A DNA stretch of 64,000 nucleotides from CAVUAF01 sp963739375 (GTDB lineage Bacteria > Acidobacteriota > Terriglobia > Terriglobales > Acidobacteriaceae): assembly GCA_963739375.1 (NCBI GenBank), contig CAVUAF010000003.1, positions 211,606 to 275,605 of the forward strand, given 5' to 3'. Below the pieces are notes generated by a model. It saw nothing but the letters and a program-made list of their open reading frames with translations, was not told the origin of the DNA and did no database searches. The translations under genes were made by a program, and so were the position numbers. Of this stretch, positions 16,566 to 25,575 are shown piece after piece (positions within the stretch are counted from its first letter, which is position 1; every line of letters starts with the position of its first letter).

Positions 16566-17441
16566 ATGAAAAGAAATCTCGCCGGGATGCTAGTGCTGGC
16601 GCTGGTCGGTACTGTGATGGGGATGGGGCTGGCGTACGCGCAAGAAGCGGCGCCGGCGTCGCATCCCGCCAAGCCGTCACCCGTGCGCGTCGCACCGACG
16701 CCCACGGAGAGGCCTGCACCCCAGAAAGCTGCGGCTGCTGCGCCTGTCTCGGTTCGGGCGGCACAACCGGCGCCCGTCACCGACTCCGCGGTTGCGCAGG
16801 AGACGCCGGCCTTGCAGACCGCGGAGCGTAACGCGCTGCTCGAGGGCACCTATCTGCCCACCGGCACGACCCTGAAGATCACGCTCGACGCCAGCCTCTC
16901 GACGGCAAAGAACCACGAGGGCGATCCTTTCTCCGGGCATGTCGTGGAGGCGGTCACGGTCGACGGCAAAACCATCGTGCCCGTGGGCGCGGTGGTGGAG
17001 GGGAAAGTTGCACGCGCCGCGCAGCCGCGCCGCATCCGCGGCACCTCGATGATCGACCTGCGGCCGGAAATGATCGTCATGCCCAACGGCACGCGCTATC
17101 ACCTGAGCGCCGCCGTGGTGGACACCGGCACGCCCAAGCAGTTCGACGTGGATGAAGAAGGCCGCATCCGGCCCGCGGGCTCGAAGATGAAGACGCTGCG
17201 CGAGATCGGCATCGGTGCGGGGGCCGGCGCGCTGCTCGGCGCAGCGACCGTCCATACCCCGCACGCCACTGTCCTTGGCGCGGGTATGGGCGCCGGCGCC
17301 GCGGTGGTGTACTGGCTCATCTCCCGGCATCCGGAACAGCTCCCCGCCAGCACCCAGCTCTATCTGGAGCTCAATCGCCCTCTGGCCCTGACGGCGGCCG
17401 CGGCCACCACGCAAACCGCCGCCGTGCCCACGGGACAGTGA
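16566..17441 (+). CDS. Exported protein with Pro/Ala-rich N-terminus and VirB10/TrbI-like C-terminal region
   Basis: 291 residues: a signal peptide (LAGMLVLALVGTVMGMGLAYA), a low-complexity Ala/Pro/Val stretch to about residue 90, then a beta-rich domain (LPTGTTLKITLDASLSTAK, GDPFSGHVVEAV, IVPVGAVVEGKV) that resembles the outer-membrane-facing domain of TrbI/VirB10 proteins. A glycine-rich hydrophobic segment follows (IGIGAGAGALLGAATV). No secretion-system genes are nearby, so a conjugation role is not supported, and similar stand-alone proteins occur in Acidobacteriota. GGAGG lies just before ATG 16566, and a small hairpin (16530-16549) precedes it. Confidence 0.55.
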   Translation: MKRNLAGMLVLALVGTVMGMGLAYAQEAAPASHPAKPSPVRVAPTPTERPAPQKAAAAAPVSVRAAQPAPVTDSAVAQETPALQTAERNALLEGTYLPTGTTLKITLDASLSTAKNHEGDPFSGHVVEAVTVDGKTIVPVGAVVEGKVARAAQPRRIRGTSMIDLRPEMIVMPNGTRYHLSAAVVDTGTPKQFDVDEEGRIRPAGSKMKTLREIGIGAGAGALLGAATVHTPHATVLGAGMGAGAAVVYWLISRHPEQLPASTQLYLELNRPLALTAAAATTQTAAVPTGQ

Positions 17442-17473
17442 ATGAATTTGTGATTTCTGATTGGCGATTTGCT

Positions 17474-17513
17474 GATTTGCGATTGGGACTCTGCCACGGC
17501 CCAATCGCAAATC
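17474..17513. terminator. 14-bp perfect inverted repeat between convergent genes
   Basis: GATTTGCGATTGGG (17474-17487) and its exact complement (17500-17513) with a 12-base loop. It lies in a 97-base convergent gap that also holds extra copies of GCGATTTGC-like words. It could terminate transcription in both directions, but no clear T-run follows. Confidence 0.5.
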
Positions 17514-17538
17514 ACAGGTCGGCAATTGCAAATCAGGT

Positions 17539-19794
17539 TCAGTAGTACAGCGCGGCGAGTTCGCGCTCGCTGAGCAGGTCGATTCCCACCCAGCCTTCCA
17601 CCGGAAGCGCGTCCAGCGGCAATCCTGCCTGCCATAACGAGACGCGCAGGCGCAGCTTTCCGCCCCAGCGGGTATCCAGCAAGGCCAGCGGGATGCGCAT
17701 CTGGAGATCGTTGCGCGCGCGGCAGCGCAGCTCGCGCGGCGCCTCCTGCGCCGGCAATTTCGCGGCCGCGGCGCCGCGCCGTCCTTCCGCCGACGCCGGG
17801 CCCGCTCCCTGCTTCAGGGCAACCCCCGCAATCGCACCCTTCTCGACGTGCACCGTCAGCCGCAACCAGCGGCTGGGCGGGACACTGCCGGAGGCCAGAT
17901 GCTCCACTGTGACCACCGCCTCCAGGCCGCGGGCCCGCGCTTGTGCCGGCAGCTTGCCGCCCACAAATTCCAGGCGCAGGTAGAGGAACTGTTCGTCAAT
18001 CCCGGCCTGCAACGAATCCAGCAGGAACTGGCGCCCATGCATGGCCGAGGTGCTGCGGTCGGCGACGTACATGGCTGCTCCCATCCAGTCGAAATATCGC
18101 GGCGGACGCTCCAGGTCGGGATGCACGTAGGCCGTCTGCCGGACGAAGTAGGGCCGCGCCGCGGCGGCCGCAATGGGCTGGGCCAGCGATTCCGGCGGCG
18201 TCCCCCCCAGCGCGTGGTAGATGTTCGACAGGTGCTTCCGGTACAACTCGTCGAAGTCGCGGTCGTTGGCGGAGTGGTGCTCCGGGCCGTACCACCAGTT
18301 CCAGTCGGAGCCTTCGGCGATCAGCAGTTCCTCGAAGGCCAGCGCCCGTGCCTCCGGGGACGCCTGGGCGGAGCTTTGCGTACAAAAGTCGCGGGCCTCG
18401 GAAAGGTAGTCCCAGGAGCGATTGTCTTCGGGCGCACCGATCCACACGTTGAAGTTGGCGTTGATCCAGGAGCCGGGGACGAGGGCGCCGAGCTTCCGCG
18501 GCTCGCGTTGCCGCGCGATCGCTTCCGACACCGTGACCGCCTCCAGGTCGCGCTCCCGCGCCAGCCCGTCGTAGAAGTAGCGCAGGAAGTCCCGCCCTGA
18601 ACGCGGGTAGCACTCCCACGCATTCTCGCCGTCCAGGATGATCGGGACCACGGCATCATGTTTCGCTTTAACAAGAGATTCCGTCGAATACTTGATGCGT
18701 TGAATGAGATGTTGCGCCGCCTGCGCGGCGGGCATCCCGGAGTAGACGAAGCCGATCAGGTCGCTCAACGCGTGGTCGCGAAACAGCAGGTGCATGCGGG
18801 TGGCGCCGTGTTCGTAGCGATGTACGGTGTAGAGCTGCGCCGCTGCCTGCGGGTTGAGCCGCCCGTCGTTGCCGCGCGCGAGCCCAGTCCCCAGGCTGCG
18901 CCCGAGCACGCCTTCGTCGGTCGCCATCCATTCCACCCCGAGTTCGTGGGCAATCGCCAGCACCTCGGCAGAGACGCTGCCCTCGCTGGGCCACACGCCG
19001 CGCGGGCGCAGTCCAAAGACCCGTTGCTGCAGGTCGAGGCCGCGCTGCAGCTGCTCGCGGGCATCCTCCGGATGTCGGAAGCGCCGCTGCGGCAGCGGCA
19101 GGCCCGGCGCTGCCACCGCCCCGGCTTCCGTATCGCACAGCAGCGGCAGGATCGGGTGATAGAACGGCGAGGTGGAAATCTCGATGCTGCCGCGCTCCGC
19201 CGCCGCCCGGTACGCCGGCAACGCCCGCGCCAGCAGCTCGCGCTGCACGCCCACGACGAAGTCCCGCGCTTCCCCGGGATAGTGACGGCCGCGCTTCACC
19301 AGGGCCGCGATCTCCGGCTCCGCCAGGAAATACTCGTCAAACCACACCAGCTGCGAGAGCACCTGGAGATCGGTAAAATCCTGCTCCTGGAAGAGCGGCT
19401 CGGCGCGTTCGGGATCGGCGCCGGCGGAGCGGAAGCGCTCGTACAGTTCGGCGTAGCGCGGATAGCGCCCGATCATGTGCGTCGCGTTCGCCTGAAAGAG
19501 GTAGGCGAGGGCGAAGCGCCGCTGCTCCGGACTGAGCTCCCGCGCCGGTGTCGCTGCGGCTTGCAGGAAGGGATCGCGGGCCGCTCCGCTGACGTAATCC
19601 TCCAGCTGCGCGATCAGCGATGGGACCAGGTTGAACGTCTGGTGGACGCTGGGAAACTCCTCCAGCAGCCGCACCATGCCGTAGTAGTCCTTGAGGCCGT
19701 GCAGCCGGACCCACGGCAGCCGGTATTCTCCCGTCACCAGGTCCTTGTAAAAGGGCTGGTGCATGTGCCAGAGGACGACGACGCGGATGGGCAT
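17539..19794 (-). CDS. Glycoside hydrolase family 57 protein
   Basis: 751-residue GH57 enzyme acting on alpha-glucans (amylase, 4-alpha-glucanotransferase or branching enzyme type). The signature N-terminus VVLWHMHQPFYKD is followed by LPWVRLHGLKDYYGM. The nucleophile Glu lies in GVWPSEGSVS (near res 265) and the acid Asp in VEWMATDEG (near res 285). A C-terminal beta-rich region (from about res 580) probably binds substrate. ATG 19794 starts the first beta strand; an in-frame ATG 36 bases upstream would add a non-homologous stretch. The exact activity cannot be read from the sequence. It is convergent with the exported protein gene and divergent from lptFG. Confidence 0.88.
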   Translation of the reverse strand: MPIRVVVLWHMHQPFYKDLVTGEYRLPWVRLHGLKDYYGMVRLLEEFPSVHQTFNLVPSLIAQLEDYVSGAARDPFLQAAATPARELSPEQRRFALAYLFQANATHMIGRYPRYAELYERFRSAGADPERAEPLFQEQDFTDLQVLSQLVWFDEYFLAEPEIAALVKRGRHYPGEARDFVVGVQRELLARALPAYRAAAERGSIEISTSPFYHPILPLLCDTEAGAVAAPGLPLPQRRFRHPEDAREQLQRGLDLQQRVFGLRPRGVWPSEGSVSAEVLAIAHELGVEWMATDEGVLGRSLGTGLARGNDGRLNPQAAAQLYTVHRYEHGATRMHLLFRDHALSDLIGFVYSGMPAAQAAQHLIQRIKYSTESLVKAKHDAVVPIILDGENAWECYPRSGRDFLRYFYDGLARERDLEAVTVSEAIARQREPRKLGALVPGSWINANFNVWIGAPEDNRSWDYLSEARDFCTQSSAQASPEARALAFEELLIAEGSDWNWWYGPEHHSANDRDFDELYRKHLSNIYHALGGTPPESLAQPIAAAAARPYFVRQTAYVHPDLERPPRYFDWMGAAMYVADRSTSAMHGRQFLLDSLQAGIDEQFLYLRLEFVGGKLPAQARARGLEAVVTVEHLASGSVPPSRWLRLTVHVEKGAIAGVALKQGAGPASAEGRRGAAAAKLPAQEAPRELRCRARNDLQMRIPLALLDTRWGGKLRLRVSLWQAGLPLDALPVEGWVGIDLLSERELAALYY

Positions 19795-19940
19795 GAAGAT
19801 TTCGAGTTTCCAGTTTCCAGTTTCTAGCATACCCTGCGGCAGGAGTCGCAGGCTTGTTCTGCCGCAGCGCTCTGTCGGGGCAGGAGCGACCCAGGCCGGC
19901 TTGCCGGCTTGCAGCTGGAAACCGGAAGCCTGAAACTGCC

Positions 19941-22262
19941 GTGAAGATCCTTACCCGCTACATTCTGGGCGAAGTGCTGGGGCACGCGCTGATCGGCGTG
20001 GCGCTGTTCACCTTCGTGGTGTTCATGCGCGACGTCGGCCGCCTCATGGAGCTGGTGGTCCGCGCCAGTGCGCCCGCGCTCAGTGTGGCGGAGGTGTTTC
20101 TCTTCACCCTGCCCACGGCCCTCACCGTCACCATTCCCATGGGCGTGCTGGTGGGGATTCTCCTCGGCCTCAGCCGCCTGGCGGCCGACACCGAGATCAC
20201 CGCCATGCGCGCCAGCGGCGTGGGCACCGGGCGCTTCGTGCGCATCGTCGCTTTCTTCGCGGTGGCGGCGTGGCTGCTGGCGGCGGCCAACAATCTGTGG
20301 CTGGCGCCGCGCTCCGCCGCCGCCCTGGCCAACCTGCAGGCGGCGCTGCGCAATTCCCAGGCGTCGTACGAAATCCAGCCCCGCATCTTCTACGAAGACT
20401 TCCGCAACTACGTGCTCTACGTGCAGGACGTCAGCGCCGGCGGCGGCGTGGCCCTCTGGAAAGGAATTTTCCTGGCCGACGTAAGCACGCCCGGGGCTCC
20501 CAAGATCACGCTGGCACGCTCCGGCGTGGTAGCGGAGCAGGCAGGCAACACGCTGCGGCTTCACCTCGAAGACGGGGCCACGCACGAAGTCCAGCCGCGC
20601 AACGCCGACCAGTACATCATCTCCACCTTCGCCGCAACCGATACGCCCATTCAACTGCCGCAGGCAGGCACGCGCGGCGAGCGCGAGAGCGCCTCGACCG
20701 CGGAACTTGACACCCGCGAACTGTGGCGCCGCGGACACGCCCAGCCGGGCCCCGAGGCGCGCTGGTACCTGATCGAATTCCATCGCCGCCTGGCGCTGCC
20801 CACCGCTTGCCTGGTGCTGGCGCTGGTTGGGATTCCCCTGGGACTCTCGGCCCGGAAGGGCGGCAAGAGCGCGGGTTTCGTCCTCGCCATCGTCCTGGTC
20901 TTCCTCTACTACTTCGTCTCCCTGGCCGGCTTGGCGCTGGCCCGCCAAGGGCGCGTGTCGCCCGCACTCGGCGTGTGGCTCGCCAATGGAGCGTTCCTGC
21001 TCGGCGGCATGCTGCTGCTGGGGCGGGTGGAGAAACGCCCCGTGGACGTGGGCGGGCTGCGCGCCGGCGCCGCGACCCTGCTCGAGCGCTTCCGCCGCGC
21101 CACCTGGCTCACCGCTGAAGGCGAGGGCAACGGCGCGCCCTGGCTCCTGCGCCTGCTGCGGCGTTTCGGCACGCGTTTTCCGCAGCTCCTCGACGACTAC
21201 GTGTTGCGCGAGTTCGTGACCTATGTCGGGCTGGTGCTCGCCGCCTTCCTCCTGCTCACCCTGCTGTTCACGTTTTTTGAGATTCTCCGCGACGTGCTGC
21301 GCAACGCCATCGCCTGGCGCGTGGTCGGCGAGTACCTGCTGATGGTGCTGCCCTCCATGCTCTACCTGATGACGCCCATGAGCGTCCTCATCGCCGTGCT
21401 GGTCACCTTCGGGCTGATGGCGCGCAACAACGAGATCACGGCCATGAAGGCGACCGGCATCAGCATCTACCGCGTGGTGCTGCCGGTGTTGGTGATCTGC
21501 GCGGTGCTCGCGGGCGCGCTCTTCGCCTTCGACCAGCTCTACCTGCCGCGCTTCAACCGCCGCCAGGAGACGCTCTTCAACCGCATCAAGGGCCGCCCGG
21601 CGCAGACCTACATGCGCCCCAACAAGTGGATCTTCGGCGAGCACCACGACATGTACTACTACGAGTTCCACGACTCCGACCGGAACGAATTCGGCAACAT
21701 CACCGTGTTCGAATTCGACCCGCAGTCGTTTGCCGTCACCAAGCGCATCTACGCCGCCCATGCCCGCTGGTCCGCCCTGGGCCGCTGGGTCTTCGAGCAG
21801 GGATGGGTGCGCGAATTCCGCGGCCCGGCCATCGCCGACTTCCGCACCTTCGACGTGGCCACCTTCCCCGAGCTGAACGAAGCGCCGCAGTACTTCCACA
21901 AACAGGTGAAGCAGTCGCAGGAGATGAACTACGCCGAGTTGCAGCGCTACATCCATGAACTGCAGCAGAGCGGCTTCGACGTGGTGCGGCTCCGCGTCCA
22001 GCTGCAGAAGAAGCTGGCCTTCCCGCTGATCACGCTGGTCATGGCGGTGCTGGCGATTCCCTTCTCGCTCTCCGCCGGACGCCGCGGCGCCCTCACCGGC
22101 GTGGCTGTCGCCATCACCATTGCCGTGGTCTACTGGGTCACCGCCGGCCTCTTCGAGGCCTTGGGGAACACCGGCCTGCTGCCGGCCATCCTCGCCGCCT
22201 GGGCGCCCGACGTCCTGTTCGCCCTGGGTGGGGGGTATCTGGTGCTGAAGGTGCCCACGTAG
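19941..22262 (+). CDS. LptF-LptG fusion, LPS export ABC transporter permease
   Basis: 773-residue protein in which two complete LptF/LptG-type permeases are joined. The first half (res 1-365) starts KILTRYILGEVLGHALIGV and contains a six-helix permease split by a periplasmic beta-jellyroll. A linker follows (FRRATWLTAEGEGNG), then the second half from LLDDYVLREFVTYVGLVL with its own helices and jellyroll to the end. In most Gram-negative bacteria these are two genes whose products pair with LptB to lift LPS out of the inner membrane. GTG 19941 is chosen because homology begins here. The fusion has no internal stop or frameshift. An ABC exporter gene follows. Confidence 0.92.
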   Translation: MKILTRYILGEVLGHALIGVALFTFVVFMRDVGRLMELVVRASAPALSVAEVFLFTLPTALTVTIPMGVLVGILLGLSRLAADTEITAMRASGVGTGRFVRIVAFFAVAAWLLAAANNLWLAPRSAAALANLQAALRNSQASYEIQPRIFYEDFRNYVLYVQDVSAGGGVALWKGIFLADVSTPGAPKITLARSGVVAEQAGNTLRLHLEDGATHEVQPRNADQYIISTFAATDTPIQLPQAGTRGERESASTAELDTRELWRRGHAQPGPEARWYLIEFHRRLALPTACLVLALVGIPLGLSARKGGKSAGFVLAIVLVFLYYFVSLAGLALARQGRVSPALGVWLANGAFLLGGMLLLGRVEKRPVDVGGLRAGAATLLERFRRATWLTAEGEGNGAPWLLRLLRRFGTRFPQLLDDYVLREFVTYVGLVLAAFLLLTLLFTFFEILRDVLRNAIAWRVVGEYLLMVLPSMLYLMTPMSVLIAVLVTFGLMARNNEITAMKATGISIYRVVLPVLVICAVLAGALFAFDQLYLPRFNRRQETLFNRIKGRPAQTYMRPNKWIFGEHHDMYYYEFHDSDRNEFGNITVFEFDPQSFAVTKRIYAAHARWSALGRWVFEQGWVREFRGPAIADFRTFDVATFPELNEAPQYFHKQVKQSQEMNYAELQRYIHELQQSGFDVVRLRVQLQKKLAFPLITLVMAVLAIPFSLSAGRRGALTGVAVAITIAVVYWVTAGLFEALGNTGLLPAILAAWAPDVLFALGGGYLVLKVPT

Positions 22263-22342
22263 GCGCGCAGGCTCCCCATCACCTGGTATCTGTGCCCTTC
22301 GTGGTGAATCGCGTGCCGCGACGGTAGAATCAATATCGCTTC

Positions 22343-24145
22343 ATGCTGCCCAAGTCTCTCAAGCCGCTCCTGCCGTACTTCAAGCGCTACAAGTGGGGCT
22401 TTGTGCTGGGCGCCGGCTCGGTGCTGCTGCACAACGGCATCTGGATCCTCTTCCCGCAGGTCATCCGGCGGGCGGTGGACGACCTCTATGCCGGCGTCAC
22501 CCAGCACAAGATCATCATCTATTCCCTGCTGCTGGTGGCGGTGGCGTTCGCCAAGGGCATCTTCCAGTTTCTGACGCGCTGGGTGCTGATTGGCATCTCG
22601 CGCGAGATCGAATTCGACCTGCGCAACGATCTCTTCCAGCACCTCGAGGGGCTCAGCTACTCGTACTACCAGCGCACGCGCACCGGCGACATCATGGCGC
22701 GCGCCACCAACGACCTCAACGCCGTCCGCATGCTGCTGGGCCCGGCGATCATGTACACCGCCAACACCGTCGTGTTCACCGCCGGCGCACTCATCTTCAT
22801 GATGAGCCTGAGCCCGCGGCTGACGCTCTACACTTTCCTGCCGCTGCCCATCGCCAGCATCGTGATCCAGTACTTCGGGCGGCGGATTCACGAGCGCTTC
22901 GAACGCATCCAGGCGATGTTCAGTGAAATTTCGGCGCAGGTGCAGGAAAACCTCTCCGGGGTGCGCGTGGTCCGCGCGTATACCCAGGAAGAGCACGAGA
23001 TCGCGAAATTCGAATCCGCCAACCAGGAATACATGGCCCGCAGCCTGAAGCTGGTGCGCCTGATGGGCATGCTCTGGCCCACGCTGGAACTGCTGCTGGG
23101 CGCCGCCATCGTGCTGGTGTTGTGGCTGGGCGGGCGCGAGGTGCTGCTGCACCGCATGAGCGTCGGGGATTTTGTCGCCTACAACACCTACATGGTGCAG
23201 CTCACCTGGCCGGTGATTGCGCTGGGCTGGGTCATCAACATCTTTCAGCGCGGCACCGCGTCCATGGCGCGCATCAACGAGATCCTGTTGGAAAAGCCCG
23301 GGGTGGCCGACGCTCCGGGCGCGCGCGACCTCCCCATCACCGGCGACATCGAGTTCCGGGACCTGAACTTCGCCTATGACGGCCGCGCCGTCACCCTGCC
23401 GGCCAGCGACGGTTCGGTGCGCCCCAGCGACGGCCGCGGGCGCGGCGACGAGGTGCTGCGTGGCATCTCCCTGACGGTTCCCGCCGGCACCAGCCTGGCC
23501 ATCGTGGGGCCTACCGGGTCGGGCAAGTCGACCCTGGTCAGCCTGATTCCGCGGATTTACGATGCGCCGCCGGGCTCGCTGCTGATCGACGGGCAGGACA
23601 TTCGCAGCTACCGCCTGGCAACGCTGCGGCGGCACATCGGTTTTGTGCCCCAGGAAACCTTCCTCTTCAGCGACACCGTGCGCGAGAACATCGCGTTCGG
23701 CGCCGCGCAGGCAGGCGACGACGACATTCGCCGCGCCGCCGAAGCGGCCAGCATCGCCGCCGACATCGAGGCCTTCCCCGAGAAGTACGCGACCCTGGTG
23801 GGCGAGCGCGGCATCACCCTGAGCGGCGGACAGAAGCAGCGCACCGCCATTGCCCGCGCGCTGGTCCGCGACCCGCGCATCCTCATCCTTGACGATGCGC
23901 TCTCCAGCGTGGATACCTACACCGAGGAGCGCATCCTCAACCATCTGCGCGAGGTCATGCGCGGCCGCACCACCATCTTCATCTCCCACCGCGTCTCCAC
24001 CGTGCGCAATGCCGACCAGATTGCGGTGGTGCACGGCGGGCGCATCGTCGAGCTGGGCACGCACGACGAACTCCTCGCCCGCAACGGCTACTACACCGAC
24101 CTCTACAACAAGCAGTTGCTGGAAGAAGAGCTGGCGCAGGTGTGA
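22343..24145 (+). CDS. ABC exporter, fused membrane and ATPase domains (MsbA/BmrA type)
   Basis: 600-residue half-transporter. The transmembrane domain (about res 15-300) includes GFVLGAGSVLLHNGIWILFP and the coupling region RTRTGDIMARATNDLNAVRM. The nucleotide-binding domain has Walker A GPTGSGKST, Q-loop FVPQETFLF, signature LSGGQKQR, Walker B ILILDDALSS and the switch His in ISHRVSTV. A short Gly/Arg/Asp-rich insertion near residues 350-375 precedes the Walker A motif. Substrate is unknown; the position directly after lptFG makes lipid or LPS export possible, but multidrug export is equally likely. TAGAAT at 22325-22330 lies 12 bases before the ATG and there is no ribosome site. Confidence 0.9.
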   Translation: MLPKSLKPLLPYFKRYKWGFVLGAGSVLLHNGIWILFPQVIRRAVDDLYAGVTQHKIIIYSLLLVAVAFAKGIFQFLTRWVLIGISREIEFDLRNDLFQHLEGLSYSYYQRTRTGDIMARATNDLNAVRMLLGPAIMYTANTVVFTAGALIFMMSLSPRLTLYTFLPLPIASIVIQYFGRRIHERFERIQAMFSEISAQVQENLSGVRVVRAYTQEEHEIAKFESANQEYMARSLKLVRLMGMLWPTLELLLGAAIVLVLWLGGREVLLHRMSVGDFVAYNTYMVQLTWPVIALGWVINIFQRGTASMARINEILLEKPGVADAPGARDLPITGDIEFRDLNFAYDGRAVTLPASDGSVRPSDGRGRGDEVLRGISLTVPAGTSLAIVGPTGSGKSTLVSLIPRIYDAPPGSLLIDGQDIRSYRLATLRRHIGFVPQETFLFSDTVRENIAFGAAQAGDDDIRRAAEAASIAADIEAFPEKYATLVGERGITLSGGQKQRTAIARALVRDPRILILDDALSSVDTYTEERILNHLREVMRGRTTIFISHRVSTVRNADQIAVVHGGRIVELGTHDELLARNGYYTDLYNKQLLEEELAQV

Positions 24146-24158
24146 GCCGAGCCCGGGG

Positions 24159-25262
24159 TTAGCGCTTATCGCTGTTCGCCGCGTAGCGATCCAGCGCGGC
24201 CCCAAGCCGCTCCAGGCCTTCCCGCAGCAGCTCGGTCTGCCCCGTGATCCCGATCCGAAAGTGTTGCGGCGCTTCGAAGAAGCGTCCGGGGACCACGCTG
24301 GTCTCGAACTCGCGGCACAGCAGGTCGGCGAAATCATCAACCCGCCCGGTCAGCAGCCGCGGGAAGACGGTCGTCCCCTGTTGGCTCGGTTCGACGCTGA
24401 GGTCGCGGCGGGAGCGCAGAAACTCGTTCAGCAGGGGGCGATTCGCTGCGAGCAGCGCGCGTGCTCGCTCCCGCACCCGGTCGAGGTGGTCGAGCGCGAG
24501 CACGCTCAGCCGCTCGGCAGGATGCGCGGGAATCCCGTACGTCAGGTCCACAATCTGCCACATGCGGCGTGCCAGTTCCGGCGGCGCCAGGATCCAGCCG
24601 CAGCGCAGGCCGCTGAGGCCATACGCCTTGGTCAGGCTGTTGGTGGTGATGAAGTTCTCTCCCAGGTGAAACGCCGACCGCCACGGCTGTTCGAAAAGCG
24701 CTTCGGCGTAAACCTCGTCCACCAGGACCCGCGCTCCCACAGCCGCCGCCATTTCGCCGAGCTGCCGCAGCGCGGCATCGTCGGTGAAGGCGCTCGACGG
24801 GTTATGCAGGTTGCAGAGCGCGATCAGCTTCGTTTGCGGCGTGAGCTGCCGCTCCACCTCGCCCAGCCCGACGCGAAAGCCCTTGTCGGCGCGGCGTTCG
24901 AAGCGGCGCACCCGCGCCCCCAGCCAGAGCAGCAGGTTGAGCAGCGGGTCGTAGGTGGGCTGCTCCACCAGCACTTCGTCGCCGGGCTCGAGCATCGCCG
25001 CCAGGGCCACGAAGTTCGCCATCGACGTCCCCATCGCCGCCACCACGCACGCTTCGCGCGCCCCGGTCTTGGCCGCCAGCCGCTCCTGCAGCGGACCATA
25101 CCCGTAGCGGCTGGGGCCGTTGATTTCGAGGTCCTCGAGGCGCGCCGGCAGCTCGGCCAGCGGGTAGTCGAGCATGCCGCTGGTGGCCAAGTTGAAGCGC
25201 GCGTGCGAGGCGAGCTTTGCCCACTCCATGTAACTCGACACCACGCCGCCGCGCTCGTTCAC
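24159..25262 (-). CDS. PLP-dependent aminotransferase, class I/II
   Basis: 367-residue fold-type I PLP enzyme. SRYGYGPLQERLA, GTSMANFVALAA (phosphate-binding region), CNLHNPSSAF, VLVDEVYAE (Asp to the pyridine N) and the lysine motif TTNSLTKAYGLSGLRCGW are present. An aspartate/tyrosine aminotransferase-like role is likely; the substrate is unknown. The GTG at 25262 overlaps the stop of an upstream amino-acid permease remnant (GTGA) and has GGAAGGGA before it, which sets the start there and not at the ATG 27 bases upstream. That overlap shows the gene was once translationally coupled to a permease, hinting that the two handled the same amino acid. Confidence 0.85.
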   Translation of the reverse strand: MNERGGVVSSYMEWAKLASHARFNLATSGMLDYPLAELPARLEDLEINGPSRYGYGPLQERLAAKTGAREACVVAAMGTSMANFVALAAMLEPGDEVLVEQPTYDPLLNLLLWLGARVRRFERRADKGFRVGLGEVERQLTPQTKLIALCNLHNPSSAFTDDAALRQLGEMAAAVGARVLVDEVYAEALFEQPWRSAFHLGENFITTNSLTKAYGLSGLRCGWILAPPELARRMWQIVDLTYGIPAHPAERLSVLALDHLDRVRERARALLAANRPLLNEFLRSRRDLSVEPSQQGTTVFPRLLTGRVDDFADLLCREFETSVVPGRFFEAPQHFRIGITGQTELLREGLERLGAALDRYAANSDKR

Positions 25263-25455
25263 GCTTCCCTTCCTTTTTTCTGGCTCCACAGCCAGTACAC
25301 CGGGATGCCGGCCGCCAGGATGCCGACCCCGATCAGGGTGTTCCCCGGGTACGATAAATCGTGTTGGCCACTACCAGCATGGTGGCGTCGAAGAGGCCGA
25401 CGCGGCGGACCAGGCGCGTGCCCTCATCCCCCCGAATTTCGGCTTGCGATTTCAT
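25259..25455 (-). pseudogene. Remnant of an APC-family amino-acid permease with a large internal deletion
   Basis: Reading the minus strand from ATG 25455, the first 33 codons give an APC-type N-terminus (TRLVRRVGLFDATMLVVANTI). The frame then runs to a stop. One frame away, the sequence resumes as YPGNTLIGVGILAAGIPVYW...QKKGREA and a stop at 25259, which is the usual C-terminus of such permeases (about 500 residues when complete). Roughly 1.2-1.4 kb of coding sequence is therefore missing at about 25345-25370. Either a true deletion or a collapsed assembly would produce this. The stop overlaps the start of the aminotransferase gene. Confidence 0.7.
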
Positions 25456-25575
25456 CACTGCGCCGGCTCAGGCGATGTTGTAGCTTAGTGGCATTCGGCA
25501 ACTCACAGCAGTTCCTAATTCGGCGAGCCCGGCAGCCCCGGCGGAGCCGGGGCCGGGGCCCGCAATGGAGCAGGC

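Noticed and set aside
16566..17441. Assigning the VirB10/TrbI-like protein to a type IV secretion system
   Set aside because: No other secretion or conjugation gene occurs in the window.
19824..21956. 710-codon antisense frame over lptFG
   Set aside because: Same artefact as above; repetitive His/Gln/Glu composition, no domains.
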